Source: Stentor roeselii (taxonomy: Eukaryota; Ciliophora; Heterotrichea; Heterotrichida; Stentoridae). Taken from it: DNA of 64,000 nucleotides. Below, one piece after another: positions 48,071-56,919 of the stretch; the stretch's first letter is position 1, and every line of letters begins with the position of its first letter. Below the pieces are notes generated by a model. The model saw only the letters and a program-made list of their open reading frames with translations, was not told the DNA's origin and searched no databases. The position numbers and the translations under genes were made by a program. The DNA is taken from assembly GCA_006503475.1 (NCBI GenBank), contig RSEH01000064.1:1-64000 (forward strand), written 5' to 3'.

Positions 48071-48697
48071 ATGAGAGAAATCGTTCTTGCAAGTTTAGTC
48101 GCGTTTTACTCAGTAAGTCTGAAGTTCAACACAATATTTTTTCATTACGCAATAAGTAAGAATAATTTAGCTTTTTTGTTGTTCCTTCCGTCCTTATTGC
48201 TAAATTTCCACCTTTACTTCCAGTTCCGCAATCCCGATCCAATCCAACGTCACTTAGGGCGGTACTACAAACTAAAGCTTTACTCTTTAATCATCTGGCT
48301 CATCGAGTGGGGAGGAGTAATTTTTTTAAACTGGCTCTTATCAAAAGACCTGTCAACCCTCATCATCGAGTCAGTCTTCACAATGATCGGAGCAGGTCTC
48401 GAGGTTTACTTTATTTACACCCTGAAGAATATTTATAAACTTGCCGTTGCTGGAGAACCGATGCAGCCTGCCCAGCCTGGAGTTGAAATGAAAATAGAAA
48501 ATTCTATTAATATCGAGCCAGTCCTTCATGAAACTATTATTCAAGCCACTGAAGTCAATGAAGTCAAGTCCTTGCCGACGAAAAGGTTTTTGTCTCAACA
48601 AAAACTGCCTCCTAATGATAAAGTTGATGTTGTTGACTTTACAAGGGCGAAAACTCAGACGAAGTTCACTGTTGAAGTGGTTGAAATGAATGAATAA
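48071..48697 (+). CDS. Four-TM hypothetical membrane protein
   Basis: A 208-aa protein starting at the ATG at 48071 (a TTG codon precedes it in frame). Four hydrophobic helices in residues about 1-125 (LASLVAFYSVSL, AFLLFLPSLLLNFHLYF, LYSLIIWLIEWGGVIFLNW, ESVFTMIGAGLEVYFIY) are followed by an 85-residue polar cytosolic tail. No family recognised. The gene converges on the SelW-like/Ig gene at 48744. Confidence 0.65.
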   Translation: MREIVLASLVAFYSVSLKFNTIFFHYAISKNNLAFLLFLPSLLLNFHLYFQFRNPDPIQRHLGRYYKLKLYSLIIWLIEWGGVIFLNWLLSKDLSTLIIESVFTMIGAGLEVYFIYTLKNIYKLAVAGEPMQPAQPGVEMKIENSINIEPVLHETIIQATEVNEVKSLPTKRFLSQQKLPPNDKVDVVDFTRAKTQTKFTVEVVEMNE

Positions 48698-48743
48698 TCG
48701 ATAATTATTATGTCGGGTTGGACCTGGCATTGAATTATTTACA

Positions 48744-49634
48744 TCACTCGTATTTCACTTGGAACTTGAAACATTCCCAGGGGTTTCCATGGTTTTCTAC
48801 TGTTAGGATAAAGGTTTTTGTTGTGGGATTTGGAACTGGAGCGAATCGCAGTTGGAACTTTCCGATTTCTCCTGAGAGGATTTTTATGGAGGATTCTTTT
48901 ATTATCATTCCGAGAGGGTTGCTGCTGGTTAGAGTGAATTCGCAGTTTTCTTGGCCTTTGTTCACGTAGTTTATTTTCTATTTGGAAGTTACCTTGTTGC
49001 TTACTGATCCGCAGGGAAGGACCAGGTCATAAACTTTTGTTATTTTCTTCGGTTCTGGGTATTTTTCGAAATCTGAGTCGTCGTAGTCCTCATCTACATG
49101 AGGTTTAATCGCCTTATACGAAAAATCATGTTTTTTCTGAAATTTCTTCGAAGGTGTTGTAGATTTATACCGTTTTTGGTTTCTTCTTGTTGATTTCGAG
49201 TCGTTAGACCTAGAATCTCTAACTTTTCCTCGTTTTCTTTGAATTTTCTGATTTTCTTTAAGTATCTGCGGAAGTACAGGTTTATGAAGTGTTTCTTGAA
49301 TTTTACTCGCGATTAGCGAAGCCTGAGGCCAGAGACCGGTCTCAAGTTTAGAAAAAATTACTTTTGACTTAAAGTAAACTTCAAAAGAGCCAATCCTAGG
49401 AAAAGAAAGCCGACCTTCCCACGGACGAGACTCAGAAGTGGAAAACTTTGTAGAGAAATAAATCGGGATTTGATTTGATAAAGTTTCAAGCTCTGGACAG
49501 ACTTCAGAAATCTTTTGTTTACAGGTGTCAAAGTAAGACTTGTATTTCGATTCGTCATGATTTGTGCACCAGGAATGTGATGAGCAGTTCTGGCAGTGCT
49601 CGATGTAAACTTTTTCGGATTCGAATTGAATCAT
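48744..49634 (-). CDS. SelW-like (Rdx) domain fused to NPHP4-type Ig-like domain (two exons)
   Basis: 291 aa after removing a 15-nt intron (48978-48992). The N-terminal domain (about 5-115) resembles SelW/SelT/Rdx thioredoxin-like proteins: EHCQNC (CxxC, Cys14/Cys17, in place of CxxU), then RIGSFEVYFKSKVIFSKLET, the hallmark strand pair. A basic linker follows (about 120-200). After the splice (CGSVSNK, then KINYVNKGQENCEFTLTS) comes a beta-sandwich like the C-terminal Ig/MSP-like domains of nephrocystin-4 (FQLRFAPVPN, CFKFQVKYE). This suggests a ciliary protein with a redox-fold module. Both domain calls are by eye. Confidence 0.7.
48978..48992 (-). other. 15-nt spliceosomal intron
   Basis: On the minus strand GTAACTTCCAAATAG, phase 0. 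Its terminal TAG is in frame and would truncate the protein before the Ig-like domain. A at position 10. Confidence 0.88.
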
Positions 49635-49889
49635 TTTGACTGGATTTATTTTAAGAAAAATGGATTTTGTTGAGGGAATTTTTGGATTTTGAAGGGTTTG
49701 GGTGATGATGAAGGTTTTTTTAGAGAGTTATTTATTGAAGATTTATTGTTTTTATTTTTATTGTAGGTGTTCATGAAATTATGAAATTATGAAAAATTTA
49801 GGAATTTTTTAGGGTTTAGTAGAAATAATTTTACTATTTTTATGATAATTCTTGTTAAATTATTAAGATTTTAATTGAATATTGTAAAT

Positions 49890-50258
49890 ATGTCTAATGA
49901 CTACTTCTTTAAAACTCCCAGGTTCTGCAGAGAATGCTGCAATTTACTTCATATCAAGAATATCTTCCAAGGGGAAATCATTTTTGATTGCAGGTCCTGC
50001 TGCAAGTCGACTTCTTTCGATATGCCAAAAGTCCCGCTTTTCAAGAGATGCTTGAAAGAAAATCTTAGTTTCGACCCTAGATCTTTAGTGCTTTACAAAA
50101 ATGACCAGACTTTGCAAGTTGAAGACCTGAAATGTCCTTTTTGTAAGTATCCTAAGTCTAGATTTGTTTCTTCTGACAAGGATATCTCTGGAAGAATCGT
50201 TGTTTATCATTTTTGTGAAAGGAAGGAACCAGTATGTGGATTTTCTTGGGCATCATAA
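49890..50258 (+). CDS. RPB9: RNA polymerase II subunit RPB9
   Basis: A 122-aa protein with two zinc ribbons. The N-terminal one is FCRECCNLLHIKN then FDCRSCC (four Cys in two pairs, as in RPB9 RFCxECNN). The C-terminal TFIIS-like one is LKCPFCKYPKSRF then YHFCERKEPVCGFSW. Length and spacing suit RPB9, with SFDPRSLVLYKND matching the SxDPTLPR linker. RPA12 and RPC11 are related, but the C-ribbon lacks their catalytic RSADE-type hairpin, which favours RPB9. It works in start-site choice and fidelity of mRNA synthesis. Confidence 0.85.
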   Translation: MSNDYFFKTPRFCRECCNLLHIKNIFQGEIIFDCRSCCKSTSFDMPKVPLFKRCLKENLSFDPRSLVLYKNDQTLQVEDLKCPFCKYPKSRFVSSDKDISGRIVVYHFCERKEPVCGFSWAS

Positions 50259-50312
50259 TTAGATAATAATTTTCCTAGTAAATAATGTTTTATAAATGAA
50301 GAATTAGTTTTA

Positions 50313-51626
50313 TCAATTTCTTTTTGATAAAATACTTGCGAAACTTCTAGCATCGAATTTTAAACCTGTTGATCTTTTAATAGTCCCAGAATCAACAGAC
50401 TTGTTCAGAAATTTAAACTTATCATTTTCAACCTCTCTAATATGAAGTCTTGTTTTCTCAGGTATCAAAAAGATTTGTTGTTTTTTCCAATGTTCAAGTA
50501 AAGTAACAAGCTTATTTCCACATTTCACATAAATTCCATCATCACAGATAGCAAGTGATATTTCAACATCATTAATCCTATATAAGCAGTCCCTAATCCT
50601 AATAATCTGATGATCAGGAATATTTTTATCAATAGTTTTTTTAATAACCTTTTTGATAAACGAGTGATTCAAGTCAGGTCCTTCAATCAAGCTAAACTTT
50701 TCACTAATATTCTGATTCCTAAAACTAGACTCATCCAAACTCTGCTCAACAAGAGTATTCGTTAATTCATCTCTGTTTTTTTCAACATTCTGCAGTAAAC
50801 CTTGGTACTTTTTAACTTCATCTTCCAATTCTTTCACATATTTTTCTTGAATTTCAAACTTTTGTATCTTTTCTTGCATGATCTTCGATTCAAACTCAAG
50901 TTTTCTGATACGAGCTTGAAGTTCCAAGTTAATTTCAATATTTTTGCAGTATTTTGCTTCCTTTTCATTCATCAGTTCAAGTAAAGAGCTTTCTCTTTGT
51001 TGAGCTCGTTCACAGTTCATCTTAAGAGTGCTCATCAGTTCAAAGTACTTCATCTGAAGACTCGAATTTCTCTCTTTTTCAAGAAAAATCTCCTCTTTGA
51101 GACTTTCTATCTCTTTTTGGTAAATTTCTAAAACTTCTTCAACGGCTGGTTCGTTTGAATTCAATGAAAATGAAGGAAAAACTCCTAAATTTTCCTCAAC
51201 TGGGGAAAAAATTTCTGGTATTTTTGAAAGATTTTGAAAATCATTGGAAAATTTTAACTTTTGAAGACTTTCATTTGATTTTTGACTGGTTTTAGAGAGT
51301 TTTAGGGTTATTCGCGGTAGAGGAGGCTCTGATGGGATTTCTTTTAGTTGGTCTTGTGCAGGGGAGTCGAATAATGGAAGGGTTACGAATGATTCTGATT
51401 CGAGCAGGGATGAGTTTATTGAGACACTTCCTAGGAAACCATCTGTTCGGCCCATGTCTCGAATCACGAGTTTCAGAAGTCCTTTTGTGGTTATTTCAAC
51501 TGAAGAAAGCTCGTGAGGGTCGTTTAGAGGAGTTATTATGTCTAGTAACGACCCGTCTAGCGATATGTAACAACCGAGAGAACTTTGAACCCACTCTGAT
51601 TCAGTTTTTTCAAGATTGATTTTCAT
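50313..51626 (-). CDS. C2-like domain and coiled-coil protein
   Basis: A 437-aa protein. Residues about 1-110 form a beta-rich, C2-like domain (WVQSSLGCYISLDGSLLDI, GLLKLVIRDMGRTDGFLGSV). Residues about 165-285 are a long coiled coil (EEVLEIYQKEIESLKEEI onward). A second small folded part follows (HQIIRIRDCLYRINDVEIS ... LEHWKKQQIFLIPEK). This layout is seen in basal-body and transition-zone proteins, but I cannot name a family. No calcium-binding Asp set is visible in the C2-like part. Confidence 0.7.
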   Translation of the reverse strand: MKINLEKTESEWVQSSLGCYISLDGSLLDIITPLNDPHELSSVEITTKGLLKLVIRDMGRTDGFLGSVSINSSLLESESFVTLPLFDSPAQDQLKEIPSEPPLPRITLKLSKTSQKSNESLQKLKFSNDFQNLSKIPEIFSPVEENLGVFPSFSLNSNEPAVEEVLEIYQKEIESLKEEIFLEKERNSSLQMKYFELMSTLKMNCERAQQRESSLLELMNEKEAKYCKNIEINLELQARIRKLEFESKIMQEKIQKFEIQEKYVKELEDEVKKYQGLLQNVEKNRDELTNTLVEQSLDESSFRNQNISEKFSLIEGPDLNHSFIKKVIKKTIDKNIPDHQIIRIRDCLYRINDVEISLAICDDGIYVKCGNKLVTLLEHWKKQQIFLIPEKTRLHIREVENDKFKFLNKSVDSGTIKRSTGLKFDARSFASILSKRN

Positions 51627-51757
51627 TTTTATTTAGGGATTAGAAATCTGGTTTCTTGATGATTTAGGAAATTATCTGAGAAGTATTTGAAGATATTGTG
51701 AAAGAAATGTTGAAAGTTATTTGGTTTTATTGGGAAATTAAAATAATGCTTTATAAA

Positions 51758-53005
51758 TCAGTTAAGGTTATAATTTGGTAAATCAGGATCGATAAGCATG
51801 GCTTTTGCATGAAGATTCTTCCAAACCTCTTCATTTGAATGATTAGCTTTTATATCTATTTTTCCATCTTCGAACATCCTAGAGTCAAAACTATTCAATA
51901 TCCAAGAAATAGACTCATATTTAGCTGAATTTTTAAATCTTGATAATATTTTATTGATGATTGGTCTGAGAATTTCACAATTATTCAAATAAATCATTTT
52001 AAATTTTTCATCAGAAATGATAGAAAAAGCTAACCTGCTAATTTTCTCATAACAATCAACAGAAGACTTCAATATTACTTCAAAAAACTGAGAAGCAACT
52101 GGATCAAAAGCTTTAAAATTAAAACTTCTCATGAACTTTAAGAATTCTTCTATTAACAGCACAATTTTATCAGGGCTTCGAACAGGCCAGTGTTTTATAA
52201 TATAATTCATTAAAATACTTAATAGTGACTCGTCTTTTGATATAAAAGACTTGCAACAACTCGTCAATTCTCTAGAATAATTCACAAGAAGTTTAAGTTT
52301 ATGTAAGGGCAACAAAATTTCATTGAAAAATTTTAAATGTTCATTTTTTAAAGGAACCATAAAACCTTTAATAAAACAATCAAATAACTCTAAAACTTCA
52401 GAGATTCCTTTGGTTTGGCTTTCATACAACTGATATTCGAGGTAATTATTCAAAGATTTTCTTATAAACTTTCGTTTATTTATAAACTTTGAGTAAATCA
52501 GGTGAGTTATTCTTTTTATTAGTTCTCTTTCAATGTTAACTTCACTTTTGAAGGAATCTATGAAATTTTGAATGATTTTTTTAGTCAGGAGGGATTTTAA
52601 GTCTTCATGTGAAAAGTTTGATGAAATTATTTGGTGAACCAACTGATAAAAATGTTCTCTAAATAAAGATTCTTCATGTTTTTGGAACTTCTCTTGTGAC
52701 TTTAAAATTGCTTTAATGAGTTTAGGGTTGTTGTTTTTTAAGTTAATTCTTATTTGAATTGCTTTAATTAGCTCAAAATACTTTGAAGGATTATCAGTAT
52801 CTAGTCTGAGGGTCAAATTTTGTATAAGATCAATTTCTTTTTGGATTTCAAGGAATTCAATAGGCTTGGAATCTATTAAATATGATAGGATAAAAGGCTC
52901 GATACATTCCTCTATACTTAGTGAGGGATGAATCAAGTCACCTAGAGTACTTAGTTCTGAAATTTCCTCATTCTCTACATCTGATTCACCATAGAGACTA
53001 GACAT
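51758..53005 (-). CDS. Divergent PP2A B56-like protein
   Basis: A 415-aa protein with the B56 fold pattern but low identity to the gene at 16183. Matching blocks are FIKGFMVPLKNEHLKFFNEILLPL for the canonical ISGFAVPLRDEHVIFFKNIL, IIKHWPVRSPDKIVLLIEEF for LLRYWPFGNSPKETLFL, and LHAKAMLIDPDL near the C-terminus. The N-terminal basic tail is absent. It may be a specialised regulatory subunit that binds PP2A differently. The frame is intact, so it is not a pseudogene, though AT content is higher than in the canonical copy. Confidence 0.75.
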   Translation of the reverse strand: MSSLYGESDVENEEISELSTLGDLIHPSLSIEECIEPFILSYLIDSKPIEFLEIQKEIDLIQNLTLRLDTDNPSKYFELIKAIQIRINLKNNNPKLIKAILKSQEKFQKHEESLFREHFYQLVHQIISSNFSHEDLKSLLTKKIIQNFIDSFKSEVNIERELIKRITHLIYSKFINKRKFIRKSLNNYLEYQLYESQTKGISEVLELFDCFIKGFMVPLKNEHLKFFNEILLPLHKLKLLVNYSRELTSCCKSFISKDESLLSILMNYIIKHWPVRSPDKIVLLIEEFLKFMRSFNFKAFDPVASQFFEVILKSSVDCYEKISRLAFSIISDEKFKMIYLNNCEILRPIINKILSRFKNSAKYESISWILNSFDSRMFEDGKIDIKANHSNEEVWKNLHAKAMLIDPDLPNYNLN

Positions 53006-53235
53006 TTTGTTTATCAGATTATTAAATAAAGGCTAATCAATTATAATGAATTTATAATATTCTAATAAAGCTCTGCTTATAATCTTTTCTTCATAGTAAA
53101 AATCACTCTCTTTTTTTCATTTACAATATAACTGCCAGCTCTAAATTAGAAAATTATTCATTTCAAATAATGTAAAATCTCTTTACTTTAAAACCATTCA
53201 AATCTCAAAACTCCAAACCTGATAAAACCACTATT

Positions 53236-54102
53236 CTAATTAATGATAAGATTTTTATTCATAAATCCATCAAAGTCAATCAATCTGAAATTTAACATGT
53301 ACTTCTCAAACAACTCTGAAGTCATCTTCCTCCTTCCATCATCCCCAAACAACCACTCAAAAGTAGATTTAACATAACTACATGTTTCAATCCTCAAAGT
53401 ATGAAACTCCCAACTATCATCACATTTCCCAGCAACAATCTTTCCATCCAAGTCCTCAACAAACACCTTAAACTGAGAGTAAATTCCAAAATCATAACTC
53501 AAACAAGCCATTCTCATATAATTCAAGTAAACAATAAGTTTTTCGATCCTTTTATCAATTTGATGAGGATTTTCCATTTGACTTAGCATTTCAAGGTCGA
53601 TTCCTTTGAAGTCTTCTTTATTGACTATCAATTTTCCAGGATTTTTATAAATATACAAGTTTTGGTCATAATTACTTGATTTTGAATAGTAATGAGTATA
53701 ATGATCCTTAGGAAAGTTTAGATTTCTTTGTGGAAGGACACTTCCAACGTACCTTTCGTTTTTTATTTTAAAGATTGTCGTGTAGAGTAGGTCTCCTGCT
53801 GTGCGAAGAGTGTATCCTTTTGATTTGAGACTTTTTAGTGATTCTTTAGTCTTTTTTAGGAAGTTTGGCTCGATTGTGTCGTTGATGTCTTCTGCTTCTT
53901 GAGATACTAGCAGGTTTAGAAATGTTTCGTATATTTTTAGAATTCCTAGATAGTTACTTGCAAGGATGTCAGTGTCGTCTTCTCGCTTGGTTTGAGATGA
54001 TGAAAATGATAATGGTAAAGAATCTATTTCTGGAATGTTTGTTGTGCTTTTGATTAGATATGGATATGCTGAAAGGACTCTTTTCAAAAGTTTTGGTAAC
54101 AT
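53236..54102 (-). CDS. Hypothetical protein, possibly mitochondrial
   Basis: A 288-aa protein. The N-terminus MLPKLLKRVLSAYPYLIKST is basic and amphipathic, like a mitochondrial targeting sequence. The middle has aromatic-rich segments (HYTHYYSKSSNYDQNLYIY) and helices. I recognise no domain. Candidates are a mitochondrial ribosome or membrane factor, but only the presequence-like start supports that. Divergent from the PI4K gene across a 1.1-kb spacer. Confidence 0.55.
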   Translation of the reverse strand: MLPKLLKRVLSAYPYLIKSTTNIPEIDSLPLSFSSSQTKREDDTDILASNYLGILKIYETFLNLLVSQEAEDINDTIEPNFLKKTKESLKSLKSKGYTLRTAGDLLYTTIFKIKNERYVGSVLPQRNLNFPKDHYTHYYSKSSNYDQNLYIYKNPGKLIVNKEDFKGIDLEMLSQMENPHQIDKRIEKLIVYLNYMRMACLSYDFGIYSQFKVFVEDLDGKIVAGKCDDSWEFHTLRIETCSYVKSTFEWLFGDDGRRKMTSELFEKYMLNFRLIDFDGFMNKNLIIN

Positions 54103-55192
54103 TTATAAAGGTTTGATGAAAGGTAGAGATTATTTTGGTTTGATTATAGATAAGAGATTATTTATGATGGTAGAGATTTTTTATGGACAGGTAGAGAAGA
54201 GAGCATTTATGGACAAGGTAGAGATTAGTAATTCTATATTTAATTAAAAGTAAATGGTCTTACTGATATTTTTGTTCTGAGCTATTTTTTCAGGCTTGTG
54301 CATAGCAGTTTATTATTTTATGAGTTGTAATGTCTCACTCCTATTTGAATCAAACTTCTCATAAGTCTTAAAGCTCTAGACTATTCAGAATAAGAGTATT
54401 TCACTCAAACTATTATCATTCCTACATATAAAAATTATCATGATTATTTAAATTCCTGTAGCTTACAACATATAAAAATCCAAAATACATTCTTAAAACT
54501 AAAATATTGCACTTTGAATAAAGTTAATAAAATCATAAACAATTTAACTTTAAATTTTCCCGGGAATAATTTAAACTAAAATTTTTCGATTGAGTAGCCT
54601 GTGTGTTTAATTAAAGTAATAATATCTCTAATATTCCTTTGAAAATCATAAACTAATAGAAAAATTCTAAAAGAGTTAAAATCTATAGAAATGCAAAGAT
54701 ATTGGAATATCAAAGTCTAGTAATTATTTCTAACTCTTTATCTTTCCTTGCAAACTTATCAAGTAAGTAATTTTCCTAGAATAATCTTACAGTCTTTACA
54801 CAAGACTAATTTCTTCAAGATTTAAAGCCCTAATTCTTCATTCTTTAAAATTACTGACATAACTCCTTTTTCTAAAACCAGCGCGAAACCTAAAACCACC
54901 AAATCAATTCTCAAACTACTGATCCAAACCTTCTAAAAATCCAAAAACCAATCCAGTAAAAATCCTAAAACAATCCCCATTTTCCAAATCTCTAAAAATC
55001 CACTAATTAAAAAACCACATCCCCAATCCACCCTACCCAAAATCCCTAAAACTCTTAAAATCCCTTTTAAACCTTCCTCAGTGACTATCCCAATTTAAAA
55101 AAAAATACTATTAATACCATTTATATTCATTTTTCTACCCACAAAAACCCAAGAAAGCTAGTTTCTAGAAACTTTTCCTTATAATTTGTAAT
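54103..55192. promoter_or_regulatory. Longest divergent spacer, 1.09 kb
   Basis: No gene. Near 54170-54240 a short direct repeat occurs (TTTATGGACA...GTAGAGA twice). 54103-54290 is C-poor, and 54860-55080 is nearly G-free: 54961-55020 has 0 G and 17 C. Stops occur in all frames. No RNA gene recognised. The length is unusual for this compact region and may hold control sites for the flanking genes. Confidence 0.5.
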
Positions 55193-56872
55193 ATGAAGTA
55201 TCTTTCTACTCATGCGGAGAGTGAAAGAAAGTTACGGAAATGCAAATTAACTCTGAACGTTGCAGGTTCCACTAAAGAGCTGACATTATACGACTGGTCG
55301 ACAGTTCAAGAACTCAAGTCAGAAATTTCAAAAGCTTTAGGAGTCGAGGTGGGCCAACAGAGGGTCTTTTACGGAAACATTGAACTGACTGATTCGAAAA
55401 TGATTGAAAATTACAACCTTCTGCAATTTCCATCTTGCACAAAATCTCTTCATGTCCTGTTTGATCATCAGCTTGACATTTACACAAGAGCGTGCTCGAT
55501 CTGTCACTCAGACGTCCTGCCTCTGGTGGAGCAGGTGCAAGAAGGTCTAGTCGAAGGTCTTAATCCGAAACTTACCCAAGACGGGACTGGAGGCACTTAT
55601 TTCATGAAAAACGGTCGAAACGAAGTCACTGCTGTCTTCAAACCGACAGATGAAGAACCCTACGCTCCAAGTAACCCCAAGTCCCACATCGGTAAAATGG
55701 GATCTATCAGCTTAAGACCTGGAGTACTTTCTGGAGAAGCCGCTTACCGCGAAGTGGCTGCATATCTTCTTGATAAGGGACACTTTTCATCAGTGCCTAA
55801 AACTGTACTAGTCGAATCACAACATCCAGCTTTTTACTACCCGGGACCTGAAGTCTATCCGAAGACTGGGTCTTTGCAGGAATTTGTGAAAAATGTTGGA
55901 ACTGTTGATGACTTCTCGACTTCTATTTTTTCGATACAAGAGATTCAAAAAATCTGCATTCTTGATATGAAGATCTTGAATATGGATAGAAATGAAGGGA
56001 ATATTTTGGTTGTTAAGAATCAGAATGGATTTGGTTTGGTTCCTATTGATCATGGACTTTCGATTCCTGATAATTTTAATATCAGTGAATATGATCTTTG
56101 CTGGATGAGCTGGCCGCAGACTAAGGAGCCGATTACTTCTGAATGTCTGGAGTACATCGAATCAATCGACCCCTTATCCTACATCCAGTTCCTAAAAGAA
56201 GTGATGCCATTCAGAGACATATGCCTAAGAAACATCCGAATCGCATCACTTCTAATGAAAAAAGGTGCAAAAGCCGGTTTGAGTCTTTTCAACATAGGTT
56301 CAATGCTCTACAGAAAAGACTTCTCAGACACGCCCTCCACAATAGAAAAAGTGATAGACGACTCCTACGACCTCTACAAGACAATCACTAAAAGTCTAAG
56401 TCACCAGCTGAAAATTGAAAAATTTCTCAGTGAAAACCTGAAAAACCCTTCAAAAAGAAGAGCCCGGGCGTATTCCTCAAATGAAATCGATGTAGAATCC
56501 TTTATATCGGCAAGTCCCTCTTTAGAATCAACAACAAACACGACATCTGAGAGCTTCTACTGTGCAGTAGTCGCGATTTCTGAGGTGTCCGATGACGATT
56601 TCGAGGAAAGTTTCGAAGAAGACCTGTTCGAGCTAAACAGTGACGACCTGCCAAGCAACCCGAACTTGAGTTTTTCTTCTTCAAGCCTGCCAAGTCTAGA
56701 CGATTCTCCAATGCGCGGAGTGAAAAGTGACGACGCGTTTGACACGAAGTTGTTTTATTACATCGAGACTTTCATGGACGTTGCAATTCAAAGGATGTTG
56801 AAAGAGCAGATGAAATACTCAAGCCCTGGAGGCAGGACGCGATCTTGTAGTTATTTCTTTAAAGAGACTTAG
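55193..56872 (+). CDS. Ubiquitin-like domain / PI4K-gamma type lipid kinase-like protein
   Basis: A 559-aa protein. Residues about 15-95 form a ubiquitin-like fold (TLNVAGSTKELTLYDWSTV ... QRVFYGNIELTDSKMIENYNL). The kinase domain (about 125-400) is of the PI3/4-kinase class: GGTYFMKNGRNEVTAVFKP (nucleotide loop and Lys), catalytic LNMDRNEGNILV and metal-binding PIDHGLSIPD. This order is that of plant PI4K-gamma proteins, some of which act as protein kinases rather than lipid kinases. The Ser/Asp-rich C-terminal tail is regulatory or disordered. No membrane segment. Confidence 0.85.
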   Translation: MKYLSTHAESERKLRKCKLTLNVAGSTKELTLYDWSTVQELKSEISKALGVEVGQQRVFYGNIELTDSKMIENYNLLQFPSCTKSLHVLFDHQLDIYTRACSICHSDVLPLVEQVQEGLVEGLNPKLTQDGTGGTYFMKNGRNEVTAVFKPTDEEPYAPSNPKSHIGKMGSISLRPGVLSGEAAYREVAAYLLDKGHFSSVPKTVLVESQHPAFYYPGPEVYPKTGSLQEFVKNVGTVDDFSTSIFSIQEIQKICILDMKILNMDRNEGNILVVKNQNGFGLVPIDHGLSIPDNFNISEYDLCWMSWPQTKEPITSECLEYIESIDPLSYIQFLKEVMPFRDICLRNIRIASLLMKKGAKAGLSLFNIGSMLYRKDFSDTPSTIEKVIDDSYDLYKTITKSLSHQLKIEKFLSENLKNPSKRRARAYSSNEIDVESFISASPSLESTTNTTSESFYCAVVAISEVSDDDFEESFEEDLFELNSDDLPSNPNLSFSSSSLPSLDDSPMRGVKSDDAFDTKLFYYIETFMDVAIQRMLKEQMKYSSPGGRTRSCSYFFKET

Positions 56873-56919
56873 GTTTTGATATATTTAACTTAATTTTTTG
56901 GTTTACTTTAAATTACATT

